From positions 58,683 to 122,682 of the forward strand of contig CAKUGR010000008.1 in NCBI GenBank assembly GCA_934654775.1: 64,000 nucleotides of DNA, read 5' to 3'. Below the pieces are notes generated by a model that did no database searches, was not told where the DNA came from, and was given only the letters and a program-made list of their open reading frames with translations. Made by a program: the position numbers and the translations under genes. The DNA is from an uncultured Collinsella sp. GTDB taxonomy: Bacteria; Actinomycetota; Coriobacteriia; Coriobacteriales; Coriobacteriaceae. Position 1 is the first letter of the stretch. Each line of letters opens with the position of its first letter. This document shows positions 27,293 through 36,255 of this stretch, in pieces.

Positions 27293-28570
27293 CTACATCA
27301 CGGCGCGCAGCTCAAACCGGTCGCCGTTAATGCGGAACTGGCAGTTGCCGTTCATGCGCTCGACGGCAAGCTTAATGCTCTTGGTGCCAAAGCCGTGACC
27401 AGTGTGCTGAGCCACGGGCATCCCGTCGACCATGTGTGGCGCACGGCCAAACGTGTTGGAAACCAGCAATAGAAGCTGACCGTCTTCGTAGCGAAGGTCC
27501 AGGTCGACAAACCGCTTGCCTTCGGGGGCGGCGCTCGCCGCGGCGATGGCATTGTCGAGGGCGTTCGATACCACGCTGAACAGATCGGTATCGCCCACGT
27601 GGACGGTTTCGGGCACGGCGGCGCGCAGGTCGGCGGTGATGCCGTGCGCTTTGATGTCTGCGGAAAGCGACGAGAGCGCAATGTTGACCGTGTCGTTGGC
27701 GCAGTAGCGGCGTACGGCGGTGCGGTCGTTGGCCTCACAAAGATCATCAATGCGCGCGAGGGCCTCGTCGGTGCTGCCCTCTTCGATCAGGGCCGCTAGA
27801 CCGCGCAGGTAGTGACGCATGTCGTGACGGAGAATCGAGAGCTCGCGTCCGGACTGGCGCCAGGCTTCGAGCTCTTTGATGGCAGCGCTGTCGCGGGTCG
27901 CGAGCATCCAGCGCTCGCGCTCGGCGATTTCCTTTGCCTCGTATTCACGGAGGTACACGGCAAGAAACATAAGGTAGAAGGCACAGAGGGCGAACGCCAA
28001 AAACTCAACGGTTACCACCGAGCCCGAGTGGAAGAGCGTGGTATAGACGTTGGTGGCGTAGTCAAAGATGTAGTAGACGAGCGGCAGGATGAGCAGAATC
28101 TCAAGCTCGGTGGGGCTTTTGATCGCCAGGCGGGGGCCGATGTCGCCGGCCCAATGCAACAAGACGGCAAAGACGCCGAACGTGGTGATGATGCGCGCCA
28201 CGTAGTACGCGACCCGCGAATCGGTGGCGGCGAATGCGGCGATGCCCATCCAGTTGCTAAACTGGCAGCTCAGGTAGGCGCTGGTAACGCCTAGGATGGC
28301 GAGCAGCGGACTCAGGCGATAGCGCGCGCACAGGTAGACGATAAGTGGCAGGTGTACGACGAGCGGATAGGCCTGTCGCGCAAGCAGCTCGCCGCCGACG
28401 AGGTTGGCAATCGCAAAAGCCGTTCCGGTTACAGCGCCGACCCCCACCAGCTCAAGCGCATGGCGGCGGTTGATCTCGACACCGCACAGCGCCGCCGAGG
28501 CAAAGACGCCAAAGAGCAGGGTTGTCGCGTGGTGGATTGCCCAAAGCACCAGTTCTGCCGAGAGAAGCAT
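27293..28570 (-). CDS. GHKL-type sensor histidine kinase (AgrC-like)
   Basis: A 425-aa kinase. The ATG at 28570 overlaps the stop of the response-regulator gene (TAATG), giving coupled translation. Residues 1-215 contain about six or seven membrane segments. A cytoplasmic helix follows with the H-box LRHDMRHYLRGLAALIEEG, then the GHKL ATPase domain: N-box VVSNALDNAIAAASAA and G-box GHGFGTKSI. It belongs with the HPK10/AgrC group that partners LytTR regulators. The signal is unknown; peptides are common in this group. The pair is divergent from a giant surface protein. Confidence 0.9.
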   Translation of the reverse strand: MLLSAELVLWAIHHATTLLFGVFASAALCGVEINRRHALELVGVGAVTGTAFAIANLVGGELLARQAYPLVVHLPLIVYLCARYRLSPLLAILGVTSAYLSCQFSNWMGIAAFAATDSRVAYYVARIITTFGVFAVLLHWAGDIGPRLAIKSPTELEILLILPLVYYIFDYATNVYTTLFHSGSVVTVEFLAFALCAFYLMFLAVYLREYEAKEIAERERWMLATRDSAAIKELEAWRQSGRELSILRHDMRHYLRGLAALIEEGSTDEALARIDDLCEANDRTAVRRYCANDTVNIALSSLSADIKAHGITADLRAAVPETVHVGDTDLFSVVSNALDNAIAAASAAPEGKRFVDLDLRYEDGQLLLLVSNTFGRAPHMVDGMPVAQHTGHGFGTKSIKLAVERMNGNCQFRINGDRFELRAVM

Positions 28571-29292
28571 TAGCGTCTCCCGCCCTCGAACCGCACCGCA
28601 AAGTAGGCATCTTGGAACCCCTGCTTGCAGCTGCGCGCGAGCGGTATGCACGCACCCGAGCGCATGACGATTTCCGTGCGATTGAAGTGGTCGATATTGC
28701 GCAGATTGACCTGGTAGCTGCGGTGACACTTAAAGAAGATCGCGTTTTGGGCCAGTCGGTCCTCGATGCTGCGGAACGGCTCGAGCGCCTCGATATCGCG
28801 CCCATCGCGCAGGCGGAAAATCACGTGCTTGTTGCGGGCCTCGGCATATTCGATATCGGACAGGCGCAGGGCGTGGTAGCCAAAGGACGTCTTGATGACG
28901 AGCTCGTCGGTCGCTGCCGGGCGCAGGCTCGACAGCTCGTCGAGCAGTTGCGCCACGCGCTCGTAGGTCACGGGCTTGAGCAGGTAGTCGAAGGCACGGA
29001 CCTCGTAAGACTCCAACGCGAACTCGGGCGACGAGGTCAGGAACACCAGGCGAACGGCGGTATCGGATTGGCGCAGCTCGCGGGCGGTGTCCATGCCGTT
29101 GACGAGCGGCATGATCATGTCGAGCATGATGATATCGGCGCGCGAGGCGGCATGGCGCGCCAGCAGGTCTTCGCCGCGCGTGACGAGCGCAACGTCAACC
29201 GCCGTACCCGTCTCGGCCGACCAGCGGTTGATCATGCGATGCAGGTTATCTAGAAAGGCGACGTCGTCGTCGCAGGCGATGATTTTGAGCAT
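28570..29292 (-). CDS. LytTR-family response regulator
   Basis: A 240-aa regulator. The receiver domain has the acidic pocket CDDD, phospho-acceptor Asp58 in IIMLDMIMPLVNG and Lys106 in YLLKPVTYE. Residues about 135-235 are a LytTR DNA-binding domain (IKTSFGYHALRLSDIEYAEA, then FFKCHRSYQVNLRNI). Translationally coupled to the kinase gene. LytTR proteins often control surface and secreted factors, and the 2078-aa wall protein begins 244 bases away on the other strand, so it is a candidate target. Confidence 0.93.
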   Translation of the reverse strand: MLKIIACDDDVAFLDNLHRMINRWSAETGTAVDVALVTRGEDLLARHAASRADIIMLDMIMPLVNGMDTARELRQSDTAVRLVFLTSSPEFALESYEVRAFDYLLKPVTYERVAQLLDELSSLRPAATDELVIKTSFGYHALRLSDIEYAEARNKHVIFRLRDGRDIEALEPFRSIEDRLAQNAIFFKCHRSYQVNLRNIDHFNRTEIVMRSGACIPLARSCKQGFQDAYFAVRFEGGRR

Positions 29293-29535
29293 AATTGGGC
29301 CCCCTTAGTACCTCGATTTTGCCACATCGGGCACGCGCCGCCCGCGGAGGTGCGTTCCATTTGCGCCCCACGGTACGCAACTCACGCCGAGCGGCGGGGT
29401 GTCAAAACATGCAGTTGCACAATGCCAGGTGGATATATGTGCCATTTTGAGCTGGCGGCTGGCGAGGGACCATGCCGGCTGCCAGCGCCAAGCGATATTG
29501 AACATCGCGAAAGCATAGGGGTAAGGGGAGCCATG
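29293..29535. promoter_or_regulatory. Divergent region between LytTR regulator and surface protein
   Basis: A 243-bp gap without a gene. It contains CAGTTGCA near 29412 and, in the opposite sense, AGTTGCGTACCGT near 29372, loosely resembling LytTR half-sites, and TATATG at 29434. None is strong enough for a firm promoter call. Confidence 0.3.
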
Positions 29536-32500
29536 ATGAGGGAGAAGAAGATGGGGATGCGCGCCGTGTTGACGCGTCTGCTGGGCATCGCCACCGTGGC
29601 ATGCGCACTCGTGGCAGCACCGGCGGTGGCAAGCGCGGCGACTACGGCGGATATTCCTTCGAATGTGAAGATAGCCCAAACAGAGAGCACCAACCCCTAC
29701 GTTGCCGACACGGTGACGCTCGAGGCGGGTGAGGATTACGTTGTCGGTGGAGAGATTAAAATCAACCACTACGTCGTAAAGGGCGGTACCGAGCAAGATC
29801 CGACGCGCATCTATCTCACCGAGAATGCGCGTCAAGGTCGCTGGAATGGTTCCATTAAAGACAAAAGAGGTAGCGGCTACGACGAGCTCTTTGTGCTCGA
29901 GGGCGGCTATGTTGAGTTCATTGGAACCAACGGGAATGGTAGGACTCCCGTCTATTGCAACGGCAAGAGCTTTTTGTCCGACAATGCCGGCAAAAGAGAC
30001 GGTTATGCCGATGGTGCTGATAAAAACAGGGTTTCCAACAGCCTAAACCTTAAGGTTTCCGGCATCGAGTTCAAGACGGTAGCCTCAGGGGAATCTAAGA
30101 GGGCAATTGCGCTGTATGGCACGATGGTCGATGGCGAAACGGCGACCTTCGACAATGTCAAGGTTAGCAACTGGCGTTGCACGGCGAACCATGCGAATTA
30201 TGGTGGCGATTGCCACTACGGCAACATCGCAACAGATTATGAAGCCTCTCCGGCTCCGGTAACGATTCTCAGCTCGGCGAACGGTGCAAGGAATTTGGAC
30301 GTCACGTTCAACAACTGTGAATTTACGGATAATGAAGATGACTGCGCTGGTGCGCTAAGCGTCGTAGGCCGTGGGTGCAGGCCCAAGGTTGTGCTCAACA
30401 ACTGCACCTTCAAGAACAATCACCAAGAATCGATCTGGTGCGAAAAACTTGGAGTGCCGGATACAAATGAGCATATTCATGCCGGAAACATTGTTGTTAA
30501 TAAGGCTGACGTTACGCTGAACGGTTGCGACGTCGATTCGACGAAAGAGGCCGCAAATTATACGCCTGAGATGTCCATGGCAAGCGCGATTGCTGTCGCA
30601 AAGGACTCTTCATGCACGATCAACAACACCAAGATCTCTGATACCTATGCTTCTGGTACGTATTATTACGCGGACGCGAACACGCGCCGAAACACTGTAT
30701 ATGCTCACGGAACAGTGACGCTTGCCGGCAACACGGCCATTACCACCAACGGCGAGGAGGGCGCTCGAGGCCTTGCGTTCGATGAGCCGGGGTACTATTA
30801 CTATGGCAAATTAAACATTGCCGACACCTTCACGGGCAAGGTCCAGCTGTCGCTTAAGGACGATCAGCTGGGCTCCTATACGGGCACGCAGTGGAAACTT
30901 GGCACCTGCGGTATCGAAGAGAGCGACCTGCGCGTTTGCATTACTACGGATGATCCGAGTGTCGGTATCGGAAAGACGGACGACGGATATGTGTACGCCT
31001 CTCGCCTGCCGCATGAGCACGTGTGGTCGGTGGAAAAGGACGCCAACAGCTCATATCAGCTGAAGGTCGCTTGCTCCGGCAAGATGCGCCCGAGCGATTG
31101 CAACTACAAAAATGGCTATGCCGTCGAGCTGGGCATAGATGGAGCAACGTCGAATAAAGGAAGGCTGGGCGTAACATACAGCGGCAGTGAGATCGTTCCA
31201 ACGCTGACGATGTCGAATAAGGACGGCTACGCTCGAGACGATATCGTCTCGACGGATGGCGTTCATATCTCCGGGTCTAGGTATTACAAGCTTTCGAACT
31301 GGGGCGACAGCACCGGCGAGGCGCTGGAGTATGTCCCTACCGATGCGGGGATTTACCGTATCGAGTCTACGGTTAAGGTCAAGGGCCAGGAGGGCGACCT
31401 GACGCTTGCTCGCGAGTTCCAAATTAGACCGCTGGAGTTGAGCAAGGTCAGCGGGCTCACGTTTGAATTCAATGACGGCGGAACAGACACCACGGTCGAT
31501 GGTGAGAAAGTCCGTGCGTATCCGTGGACGGGTAAGACGATCAGGCCCAGTTTCTCTGTCAAGATTTATAACTACGACTCTCAAAGCTGGTCGTACTTTG
31601 TCAAGGACAATGACTACGTGATTGACGGCGATTCGACGTATAGCACGGTAAGCGCGATCGATCCTCCCAGCTCCAATTCCTATTACCCGTACTACCAGCT
31701 CTATATCAAGGGCATGGGCAACTACACGGGCTCGGTATGTGCAAACTGGACTATTACGGGCACACAGTTCGAGAACGTGACGGCAGAGGGATTCGAGGGC
31801 GTCTATGATGGGCAGCCGCATGGAGTCAACATCTCGGTATCGAACGCCCCTGCCGACATGAAGATTGAGTACAGCGTGGATGAGAGCGACAAATGGACGA
31901 CGGAGGCTCCGAGCTACACGGACGTTCAACGCACCCGTAAAGGCAAGGGCGAGGTTCGCTCCGTAACGGTCGATTACCGCATCACCGCGAATGACTATGT
32001 GACAAAGAGCGGGCGGGTTGAAATCAGGATCACGCCGGCCAGTCAGCCTGTTCCCTCGCGTTATGTCGCCAGTGACGGCACGGGCGTCAAGGTCAAGGAC
32101 GAAAGTGCGCATTTACTCGAGGATGGGTCGCTTTCCAACCTCAACGAGACCTATGAGTGGAGAAAATCCGGGGACACTTACTGGGAATCCATCCGCGCTG
32201 GTAAAACTTCAATCGAGTCGCTTGCTGCCGGGAAGTATGAGGTCCGTTTTAAGGCGGACAACAATCACTACGCTTCGGCGGCCAACGGTTTCGAAATCGC
32301 TGAGGGTCCTTGTGCGTCCGCTGACGGTGGTTGGTATAAGACCGAGGGTACGGATGGCATCCACTGGCAGGTGTGCCGCTGCGGCGAGAAGCTCAATGAA
32401 GGCAAACACGGCTTCTGCTGGGAGGAAGTGACGGCTCCCACTACTGAGAAACCTGGTCTAAAGCGGTATCAATGTTCCGTGTGCGGCTATGTTCAGCGCG

Positions 32501-35500
32501 AGGAGGAGATTCCTCCGGCGTGCATCGGCGGTTATGTTGGCGTGTATGACGGCAAAGAGCATGCCGTGAGCGTTGACCTTAAGGATGGCGCGACGGCTCG
32601 GTTCAGTATCGACGGCGGCAACACGTGGAAAACGGATGCTCCCACAATTAAAAACGTCGGCAAGATTACTGTCGACTACAAGGTGACTACCCCTGGCGCT
32701 TCGGATATCAAGGGGCAGGTGACGCTCGAGGTGACGCCGCTTGCGATCACGGTGGCGCCTGCTGCCGCATCTAAAACGTATGGCGACCCGGATCCCGACT
32801 TTTCCTATGAAGTGACGGCCGGCTCTCTTATGGAGGGCGATACGCTTTCCGGTATCACGTACAAGCGTGATGAGGGTGAGAAAGTCCTGACTGGTTATAA
32901 GACGTATAAGGTGACGGCTTCTCAGGAAAAGGGCGCCAACGCTAATTACGACATTACGTTTGAGGCGGGCGAGTTCACCATTACGCGCCGTACTATCGAG
33001 GTGACGTGGAATGTTGGTCAATACGTTTACAACGGCCAAGAACAGGGTCCCACGGCAGAGATAAGCAATCTGGTTCACGGTGACGACGTGTCTCTCAAGG
33101 TCACTGAGGCTGCAAAGGTAAATGCCGGCACGTATACGGCGAAGGTGACTGGGCTCGTCGGTGAGGATAAGGTTCTCGCTAATTACCGCAAGCCCTCGGG
33201 CGTCGAGTGCAAGTACGCTATCGCCAAGGCCAAACGGGACAGCGCTCCCAATGTAAAAGCGACAGCGGAGACCGTGAGTGGTAAACACGACGGCACGATT
33301 GAGGGCGTTGATACATCGATGATGCTGGGCAAGCCTAGCAAGCAGATGATGTTCATCAAGGCAAGCGATCTGGTCGATGGCGACAAGCTTGAGAATCTAG
33401 CGCCCGGTTCATATCGCCTGTGCTACGGGGCGACGACGAATTACGAAGCCTCCGAGATCGTTACCGTTACGATCGCCGCTGGACCCAAGCTCAAGGTGAC
33501 GCTGCCGGCCGAGCAGACGGGCTACACGCTCACGGCCGACGCGACCGAGCTTGACTGGCATGGCTCCGCTACGCTCTCGTTCTCGCTCGACCCGAACTAC
33601 TTCGCTGATGGCGAGAAGTTCGCCGTCAAGGTCAAGGACCAGAAGGTAGAGCTTGCCGGTAACGGCACGTACGAGATCAAAGACGCCGAGAGCGACATGA
33701 ACGTTACGGTCGAGGGCGTGCGCAAGCACGAGGCCGTGAGCGACGAGTGGCTCTCCGACGACAACACGCACTGGCACGAGTGCACCTGTGGTGACAAGAT
33801 CGATGAGGCCAAGCACGACTTTAAGTGGGTCGTCGATAAGGCTCCTACGGCAACCGAGGTGGGTTCCAAGCATCAGGAGTGCAAGGCCTGCGGTCACAAG
33901 CTGCCTGAGGTCGAGATTCCGGCCGCCGCCATCGTTGGCTACTCGGACGAGTACGACGGCGCGTATCACACGGTCGATGCGTCGAGCCTGCCCGAGGGTG
34001 CGACGGCTCAGTACAGCACCGACGGCAAGACCTGGTCCTCCGAGGCTCCCAAGATCAAGGATGTTGGCAAGGTGGCTGTTGCCTATGAGGTAACGATCGA
34101 CGGCGTGAAGGCCGAGGGCGAGGTCGCGCTCGAGGTCAAGCCGCGCGCAATCACGGTCACCGCGCTGAACGCCTCCAAGACGTACGGCGAGGCCGACCCT
34201 GTGTTTACGTGGGACGTCACTTCTGGCGAGCTTGTCGAGGGCGAGTCTCTTGAGGGCATCGAGATCGAGCGCGAAGCTGGCGAGGATGTGCGCGAGGGCG
34301 GCTATGCCCTGAACGCGACGCAGGCCAAGGACGCTAACTCCAACTACAGCATCACGTTTGTCGACGGTGTGCTTACCATCAACCAGCGTCTGCTCACTGT
34401 GACGTGGGGTACCAGCGAGTTTGTCTACGACGGCGAGGAGCACTGCCCCGAGGCAATGCTCGGTAACGTCATCGGTAAGGATGACCTTGGCGCGACCGTC
34501 GAGGGCTCCCAGACCGAGGTTGGCACCTATACCGCGACCCTCGCAGCGCTGACGGGCAAGGCCGCCGGTAACTACGTGCTGCCCGCCGAGGGCCTGACCT
34601 GCGAGTTCTCCATCAAGAACGCCGCGCAGGATGCGCCGAAGGTCCAGGCTACGGCCGAGACCGTGAGCGGCAAACGTGACGGCAAGATCACGGACGTTGA
34701 CGCGACGATGGAGTGGCGCGCCAAGGATGCTGCCAAGTACCAGGCTGTGGGCGAGGGCGTAACCGAACTCGAGGACCTTGCCGCCGGCGTGTACGAGGTG
34801 CGCTACCAGGCCAAGACCAACTACGATGCATCTTCTGCCACCGAGATCACCGTGGCGGCCGGCCGCAAGCTGGTCGTGTCGCTGCCGAGCAACCAGGTGG
34901 GCTACAAGCTCACCTCGACGGCGACCGAGCTCGATTGGCGCGGGGCTGCAACGCTCACCATGAGCATCGACAGCGCGTACTTCGCGGGCAAGGACTACGC
35001 CGTCAAGGTCAACGGCAAGGCTGTTGAGTTCTCCGCTAAGGGCACCTATGAGCTCAAAGATATCGAGGGCGACGTGAGCGTGACGGTCGAGGGCGTGCTT
35101 AAGCACGAACCCGATGGCTCCGGCTGGGCACACGACGCCAAGAATCACTGGCACGTCTGTCGCTGCGGCGAGATCATCGACAAGGCCGAACACACCTTTG
35201 AGTGGTTCGTTGACGAGCCTGCGACGGTCGAGGCCAAGGGCAAGAAGCACCAGGAGTGCACCGTCTGCGGTGAGAAGGGCAAGACAGAGGAAATCGCGAT
35301 TCTGGCGCCCGAGATCATCGACGGTAAGGGTCAGACGATGGTGGTCGACGCCGCCAAGGACCTGAGCTTCCGTTCGAGCGCGCCGATTAGGTACTTCCAG
35401 AAGGTGCTGGTCGACGACAAGGAGGTCGCCGCCGAGAACTACGTGCTCACCGAGGGCTCCACGATCGTGACGCTCAAGACGAGCTTCCTAAAGACGCTCG

Positions 35501-35772
35501 GCGTGGGCGAGCACAGGCTGAGCGTGGTTTCGAGCACGGGCACGGCCCAGACGACCTTTACGGTCGCCGAGGCTGCCAAGCCCACGCCGACGCCTGGTTC
35601 TGGCCAGACCACTACGACTACGACGACCACCACGTCTTCTAAGTCCAAGAAGAAGGCCAGCAACGAGACGTTGCCTCAGTCCGGCGACAACGCGTACGTC
35701 ATGGCTGGTGTCGTATTCGCAGCCGGCGCGGCAGCTCTGCTGCTGGCGTGGGCCATGAAGCGCCGCGCGTAG
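29536..35772 (+). CDS. Giant LPQSG-anchored surface protein with MBG and repeat modules
   Basis: A 2078-aa wall protein. I start it at 29536 (MREKKMGMRAVLTRLLGIAT; GGGGAG upstream); ATG 29551, preceded by GGGAG, is an alternative. A signal peptide ends near ASAATT. Residues about 40-480 look like a right-handed beta-helix, with NCEFTDNEDDCAGALSV and NCTFKNNHQESIW as coils. Later come Ig-like modules, two MBG-type domains (SKTYGDPDPDFSYEV about 1070; SKTYGEADPVFTWDV about 1538), and three His/Cys modules with paired CxCG and CxxCG motifs near 946, 1412 and 1871, about 1.4 kb apart in DNA. A Thr-rich stretch and LPQSGD, a membrane helix and KRRA form a sortase signal. Likely an adhesin or glycan binder; its ligand is unknown. 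Confidence 0.9.
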   Translation: MREKKMGMRAVLTRLLGIATVACALVAAPAVASAATTADIPSNVKIAQTESTNPYVADTVTLEAGEDYVVGGEIKINHYVVKGGTEQDPTRIYLTENARQGRWNGSIKDKRGSGYDELFVLEGGYVEFIGTNGNGRTPVYCNGKSFLSDNAGKRDGYADGADKNRVSNSLNLKVSGIEFKTVASGESKRAIALYGTMVDGETATFDNVKVSNWRCTANHANYGGDCHYGNIATDYEASPAPVTILSSANGARNLDVTFNNCEFTDNEDDCAGALSVVGRGCRPKVVLNNCTFKNNHQESIWCEKLGVPDTNEHIHAGNIVVNKADVTLNGCDVDSTKEAANYTPEMSMASAIAVAKDSSCTINNTKISDTYASGTYYYADANTRRNTVYAHGTVTLAGNTAITTNGEEGARGLAFDEPGYYYYGKLNIADTFTGKVQLSLKDDQLGSYTGTQWKLGTCGIEESDLRVCITTDDPSVGIGKTDDGYVYASRLPHEHVWSVEKDANSSYQLKVACSGKMRPSDCNYKNGYAVELGIDGATSNKGRLGVTYSGSEIVPTLTMSNKDGYARDDIVSTDGVHISGSRYYKLSNWGDSTGEALEYVPTDAGIYRIESTVKVKGQEGDLTLAREFQIRPLELSKVSGLTFEFNDGGTDTTVDGEKVRAYPWTGKTIRPSFSVKIYNYDSQSWSYFVKDNDYVIDGDSTYSTVSAIDPPSSNSYYPYYQLYIKGMGNYTGSVCANWTITGTQFENVTAEGFEGVYDGQPHGVNISVSNAPADMKIEYSVDESDKWTTEAPSYTDVQRTRKGKGEVRSVTVDYRITANDYVTKSGRVEIRITPASQPVPSRYVASDGTGVKVKDESAHLLEDGSLSNLNETYEWRKSGDTYWESIRAGKTSIESLAAGKYEVRFKADNNHYASAANGFEIAEGPCASADGGWYKTEGTDGIHWQVCRCGEKLNEGKHGFCWEEVTAPTTEKPGLKRYQCSVCGYVQREEEIPPACIGGYVGVYDGKEHAVSVDLKDGATARFSIDGGNTWKTDAPTIKNVGKITVDYKVTTPGASDIKGQVTLEVTPLAITVAPAAASKTYGDPDPDFSYEVTAGSLMEGDTLSGITYKRDEGEKVLTGYKTYKVTASQEKGANANYDITFEAGEFTITRRTIEVTWNVGQYVYNGQEQGPTAEISNLVHGDDVSLKVTEAAKVNAGTYTAKVTGLVGEDKVLANYRKPSGVECKYAIAKAKRDSAPNVKATAETVSGKHDGTIEGVDTSMMLGKPSKQMMFIKASDLVDGDKLENLAPGSYRLCYGATTNYEASEIVTVTIAAGPKLKVTLPAEQTGYTLTADATELDWHGSATLSFSLDPNYFADGEKFAVKVKDQKVELAGNGTYEIKDAESDMNVTVEGVRKHEAVSDEWLSDDNTHWHECTCGDKIDEAKHDFKWVVDKAPTATEVGSKHQECKACGHKLPEVEIPAAAIVGYSDEYDGAYHTVDASSLPEGATAQYSTDGKTWSSEAPKIKDVGKVAVAYEVTIDGVKAEGEVALEVKPRAITVTALNASKTYGEADPVFTWDVTSGELVEGESLEGIEIEREAGEDVREGGYALNATQAKDANSNYSITFVDGVLTINQRLLTVTWGTSEFVYDGEEHCPEAMLGNVIGKDDLGATVEGSQTEVGTYTATLAALTGKAAGNYVLPAEGLTCEFSIKNAAQDAPKVQATAETVSGKRDGKITDVDATMEWRAKDAAKYQAVGEGVTELEDLAAGVYEVRYQAKTNYDASSATEITVAAGRKLVVSLPSNQVGYKLTSTATELDWRGAATLTMSIDSAYFAGKDYAVKVNGKAVEFSAKGTYELKDIEGDVSVTVEGVLKHEPDGSGWAHDAKNHWHVCRCGEIIDKAEHTFEWFVDEPATVEAKGKKHQECTVCGEKGKTEEIAILAPEIIDGKGQTMVVDAAKDLSFRSSAPIRYFQKVLVDDKEVAAENYVLTEGSTIVTLKTSFLKTLGVGEHRLSVVSSTGTAQTTFTVAEAAKPTPTPGSGQTTTTTTTTTSSKSKKKASNETLPQSGDNAYVMAGVVFAAGAAALLLAWAMKRRA

Positions 35773-35790
35773 TCGCGCGCCAGTCCCCAG

Positions 35791-35822
35791 CGGGCCCGGA
35801 TTGAGCGATCCGGGCCCGTTTT
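35791..35822 (+). terminator. Terminator after the surface protein
   Basis: Perfect 11-base stem CGGGCCCGGAT / ATCCGGGCCCG followed by TTTT. Confidence 0.92.
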
Positions 35823-35843
35823 GGGGTCTGCCAGAAACCCGGT

Positions 35844-36047
35844 GGGCAAAAAAGGGCAAATATGAGTACTGTTACCAGTTTAGTGGCAGCCAAATGGCCC
35901 CCAAAATCGGCACCAGCGGCCAAAAGTGCATTGATTTCCGTCCTTTAGAGCCGCGATCGGGCTCCAAATAAGGCGATTTTGCCGCTCTGGACCAAAAAAC
36001 GCTGCTACTAATTTGGTAACAGTACTCATATTTGCCCTTTTTTGCCC
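35844..36047. mobile_element. 204-bp MITE-like element with 34-bp perfect inverted ends
   Basis: The ends begin GGGCAAAAAAGGGCAAATAT and continue to a perfect 34-base inverted repeat (35844-35877 and 36014-36047). The interior of about 136 bases carries CCCAAAATCGGC and has no reading frame of note. Size and layout match the element in hypF (207 bp), although the end sequences differ. Lies between the surface-protein terminator and nadA. Confidence 0.8.
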
Positions 36048-36088
36048 AGTGCCCCTTGGATCAGGGCAAAACGGACTGCTCGAATCGT

Positions 36089-36145
36089 GGGGCGGGTCCA
36101 TTTTCGACTATCCTCAGCTTGCCAGTTCGAAAATGGACCCGCCCC
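36089..36145. repeat. Palindrome with 19-bp perfect arms
   Basis: GGGGCGGGTCCATTTTCGA and its complement enclose a 19-base loop. It lies just upstream of the nadA promoter region. Confidence 0.8.
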
Positions 36146-36170
36146 AAGATTGAATCTTTATTTCAACTTT

Positions 36171-36220
36171 ACACCTGGCTTTACAGCTGTCTTGTCAGCT
36201 GTAAAGCCAGGTGTCATACT
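36171..36220 (+). promoter_or_regulatory. nadA promoter overlapped by a 44-bp dyad, candidate NiaR operator
   Basis: A perfect 19-base inverted repeat (ACACCTGGCTTTACAGCTG and complement, 36171-36214, loop TCTTGT) overlaps a promoter TTGTCA (36192-36197), 17-base spacer, CATACT (36215-36220). The -35 box lies at the dyad centre, so a bound repressor would block polymerase. niaR is the last gene of this operon, making autoregulation by NiaR with nicotinate the obvious model. Confidence 0.75.
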
Positions 36221-36255
36221 AAAGCCCCAAGATCCGCCAAAAGAGAGGGGCCTTG

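Noticed and set aside
29305..29835. A 176-codon minus-strand frame upstream of the surface protein
   Set aside because: No ribosome site or recognisable domain, and it overlaps the signal-peptide region of the clear plus-strand gene.
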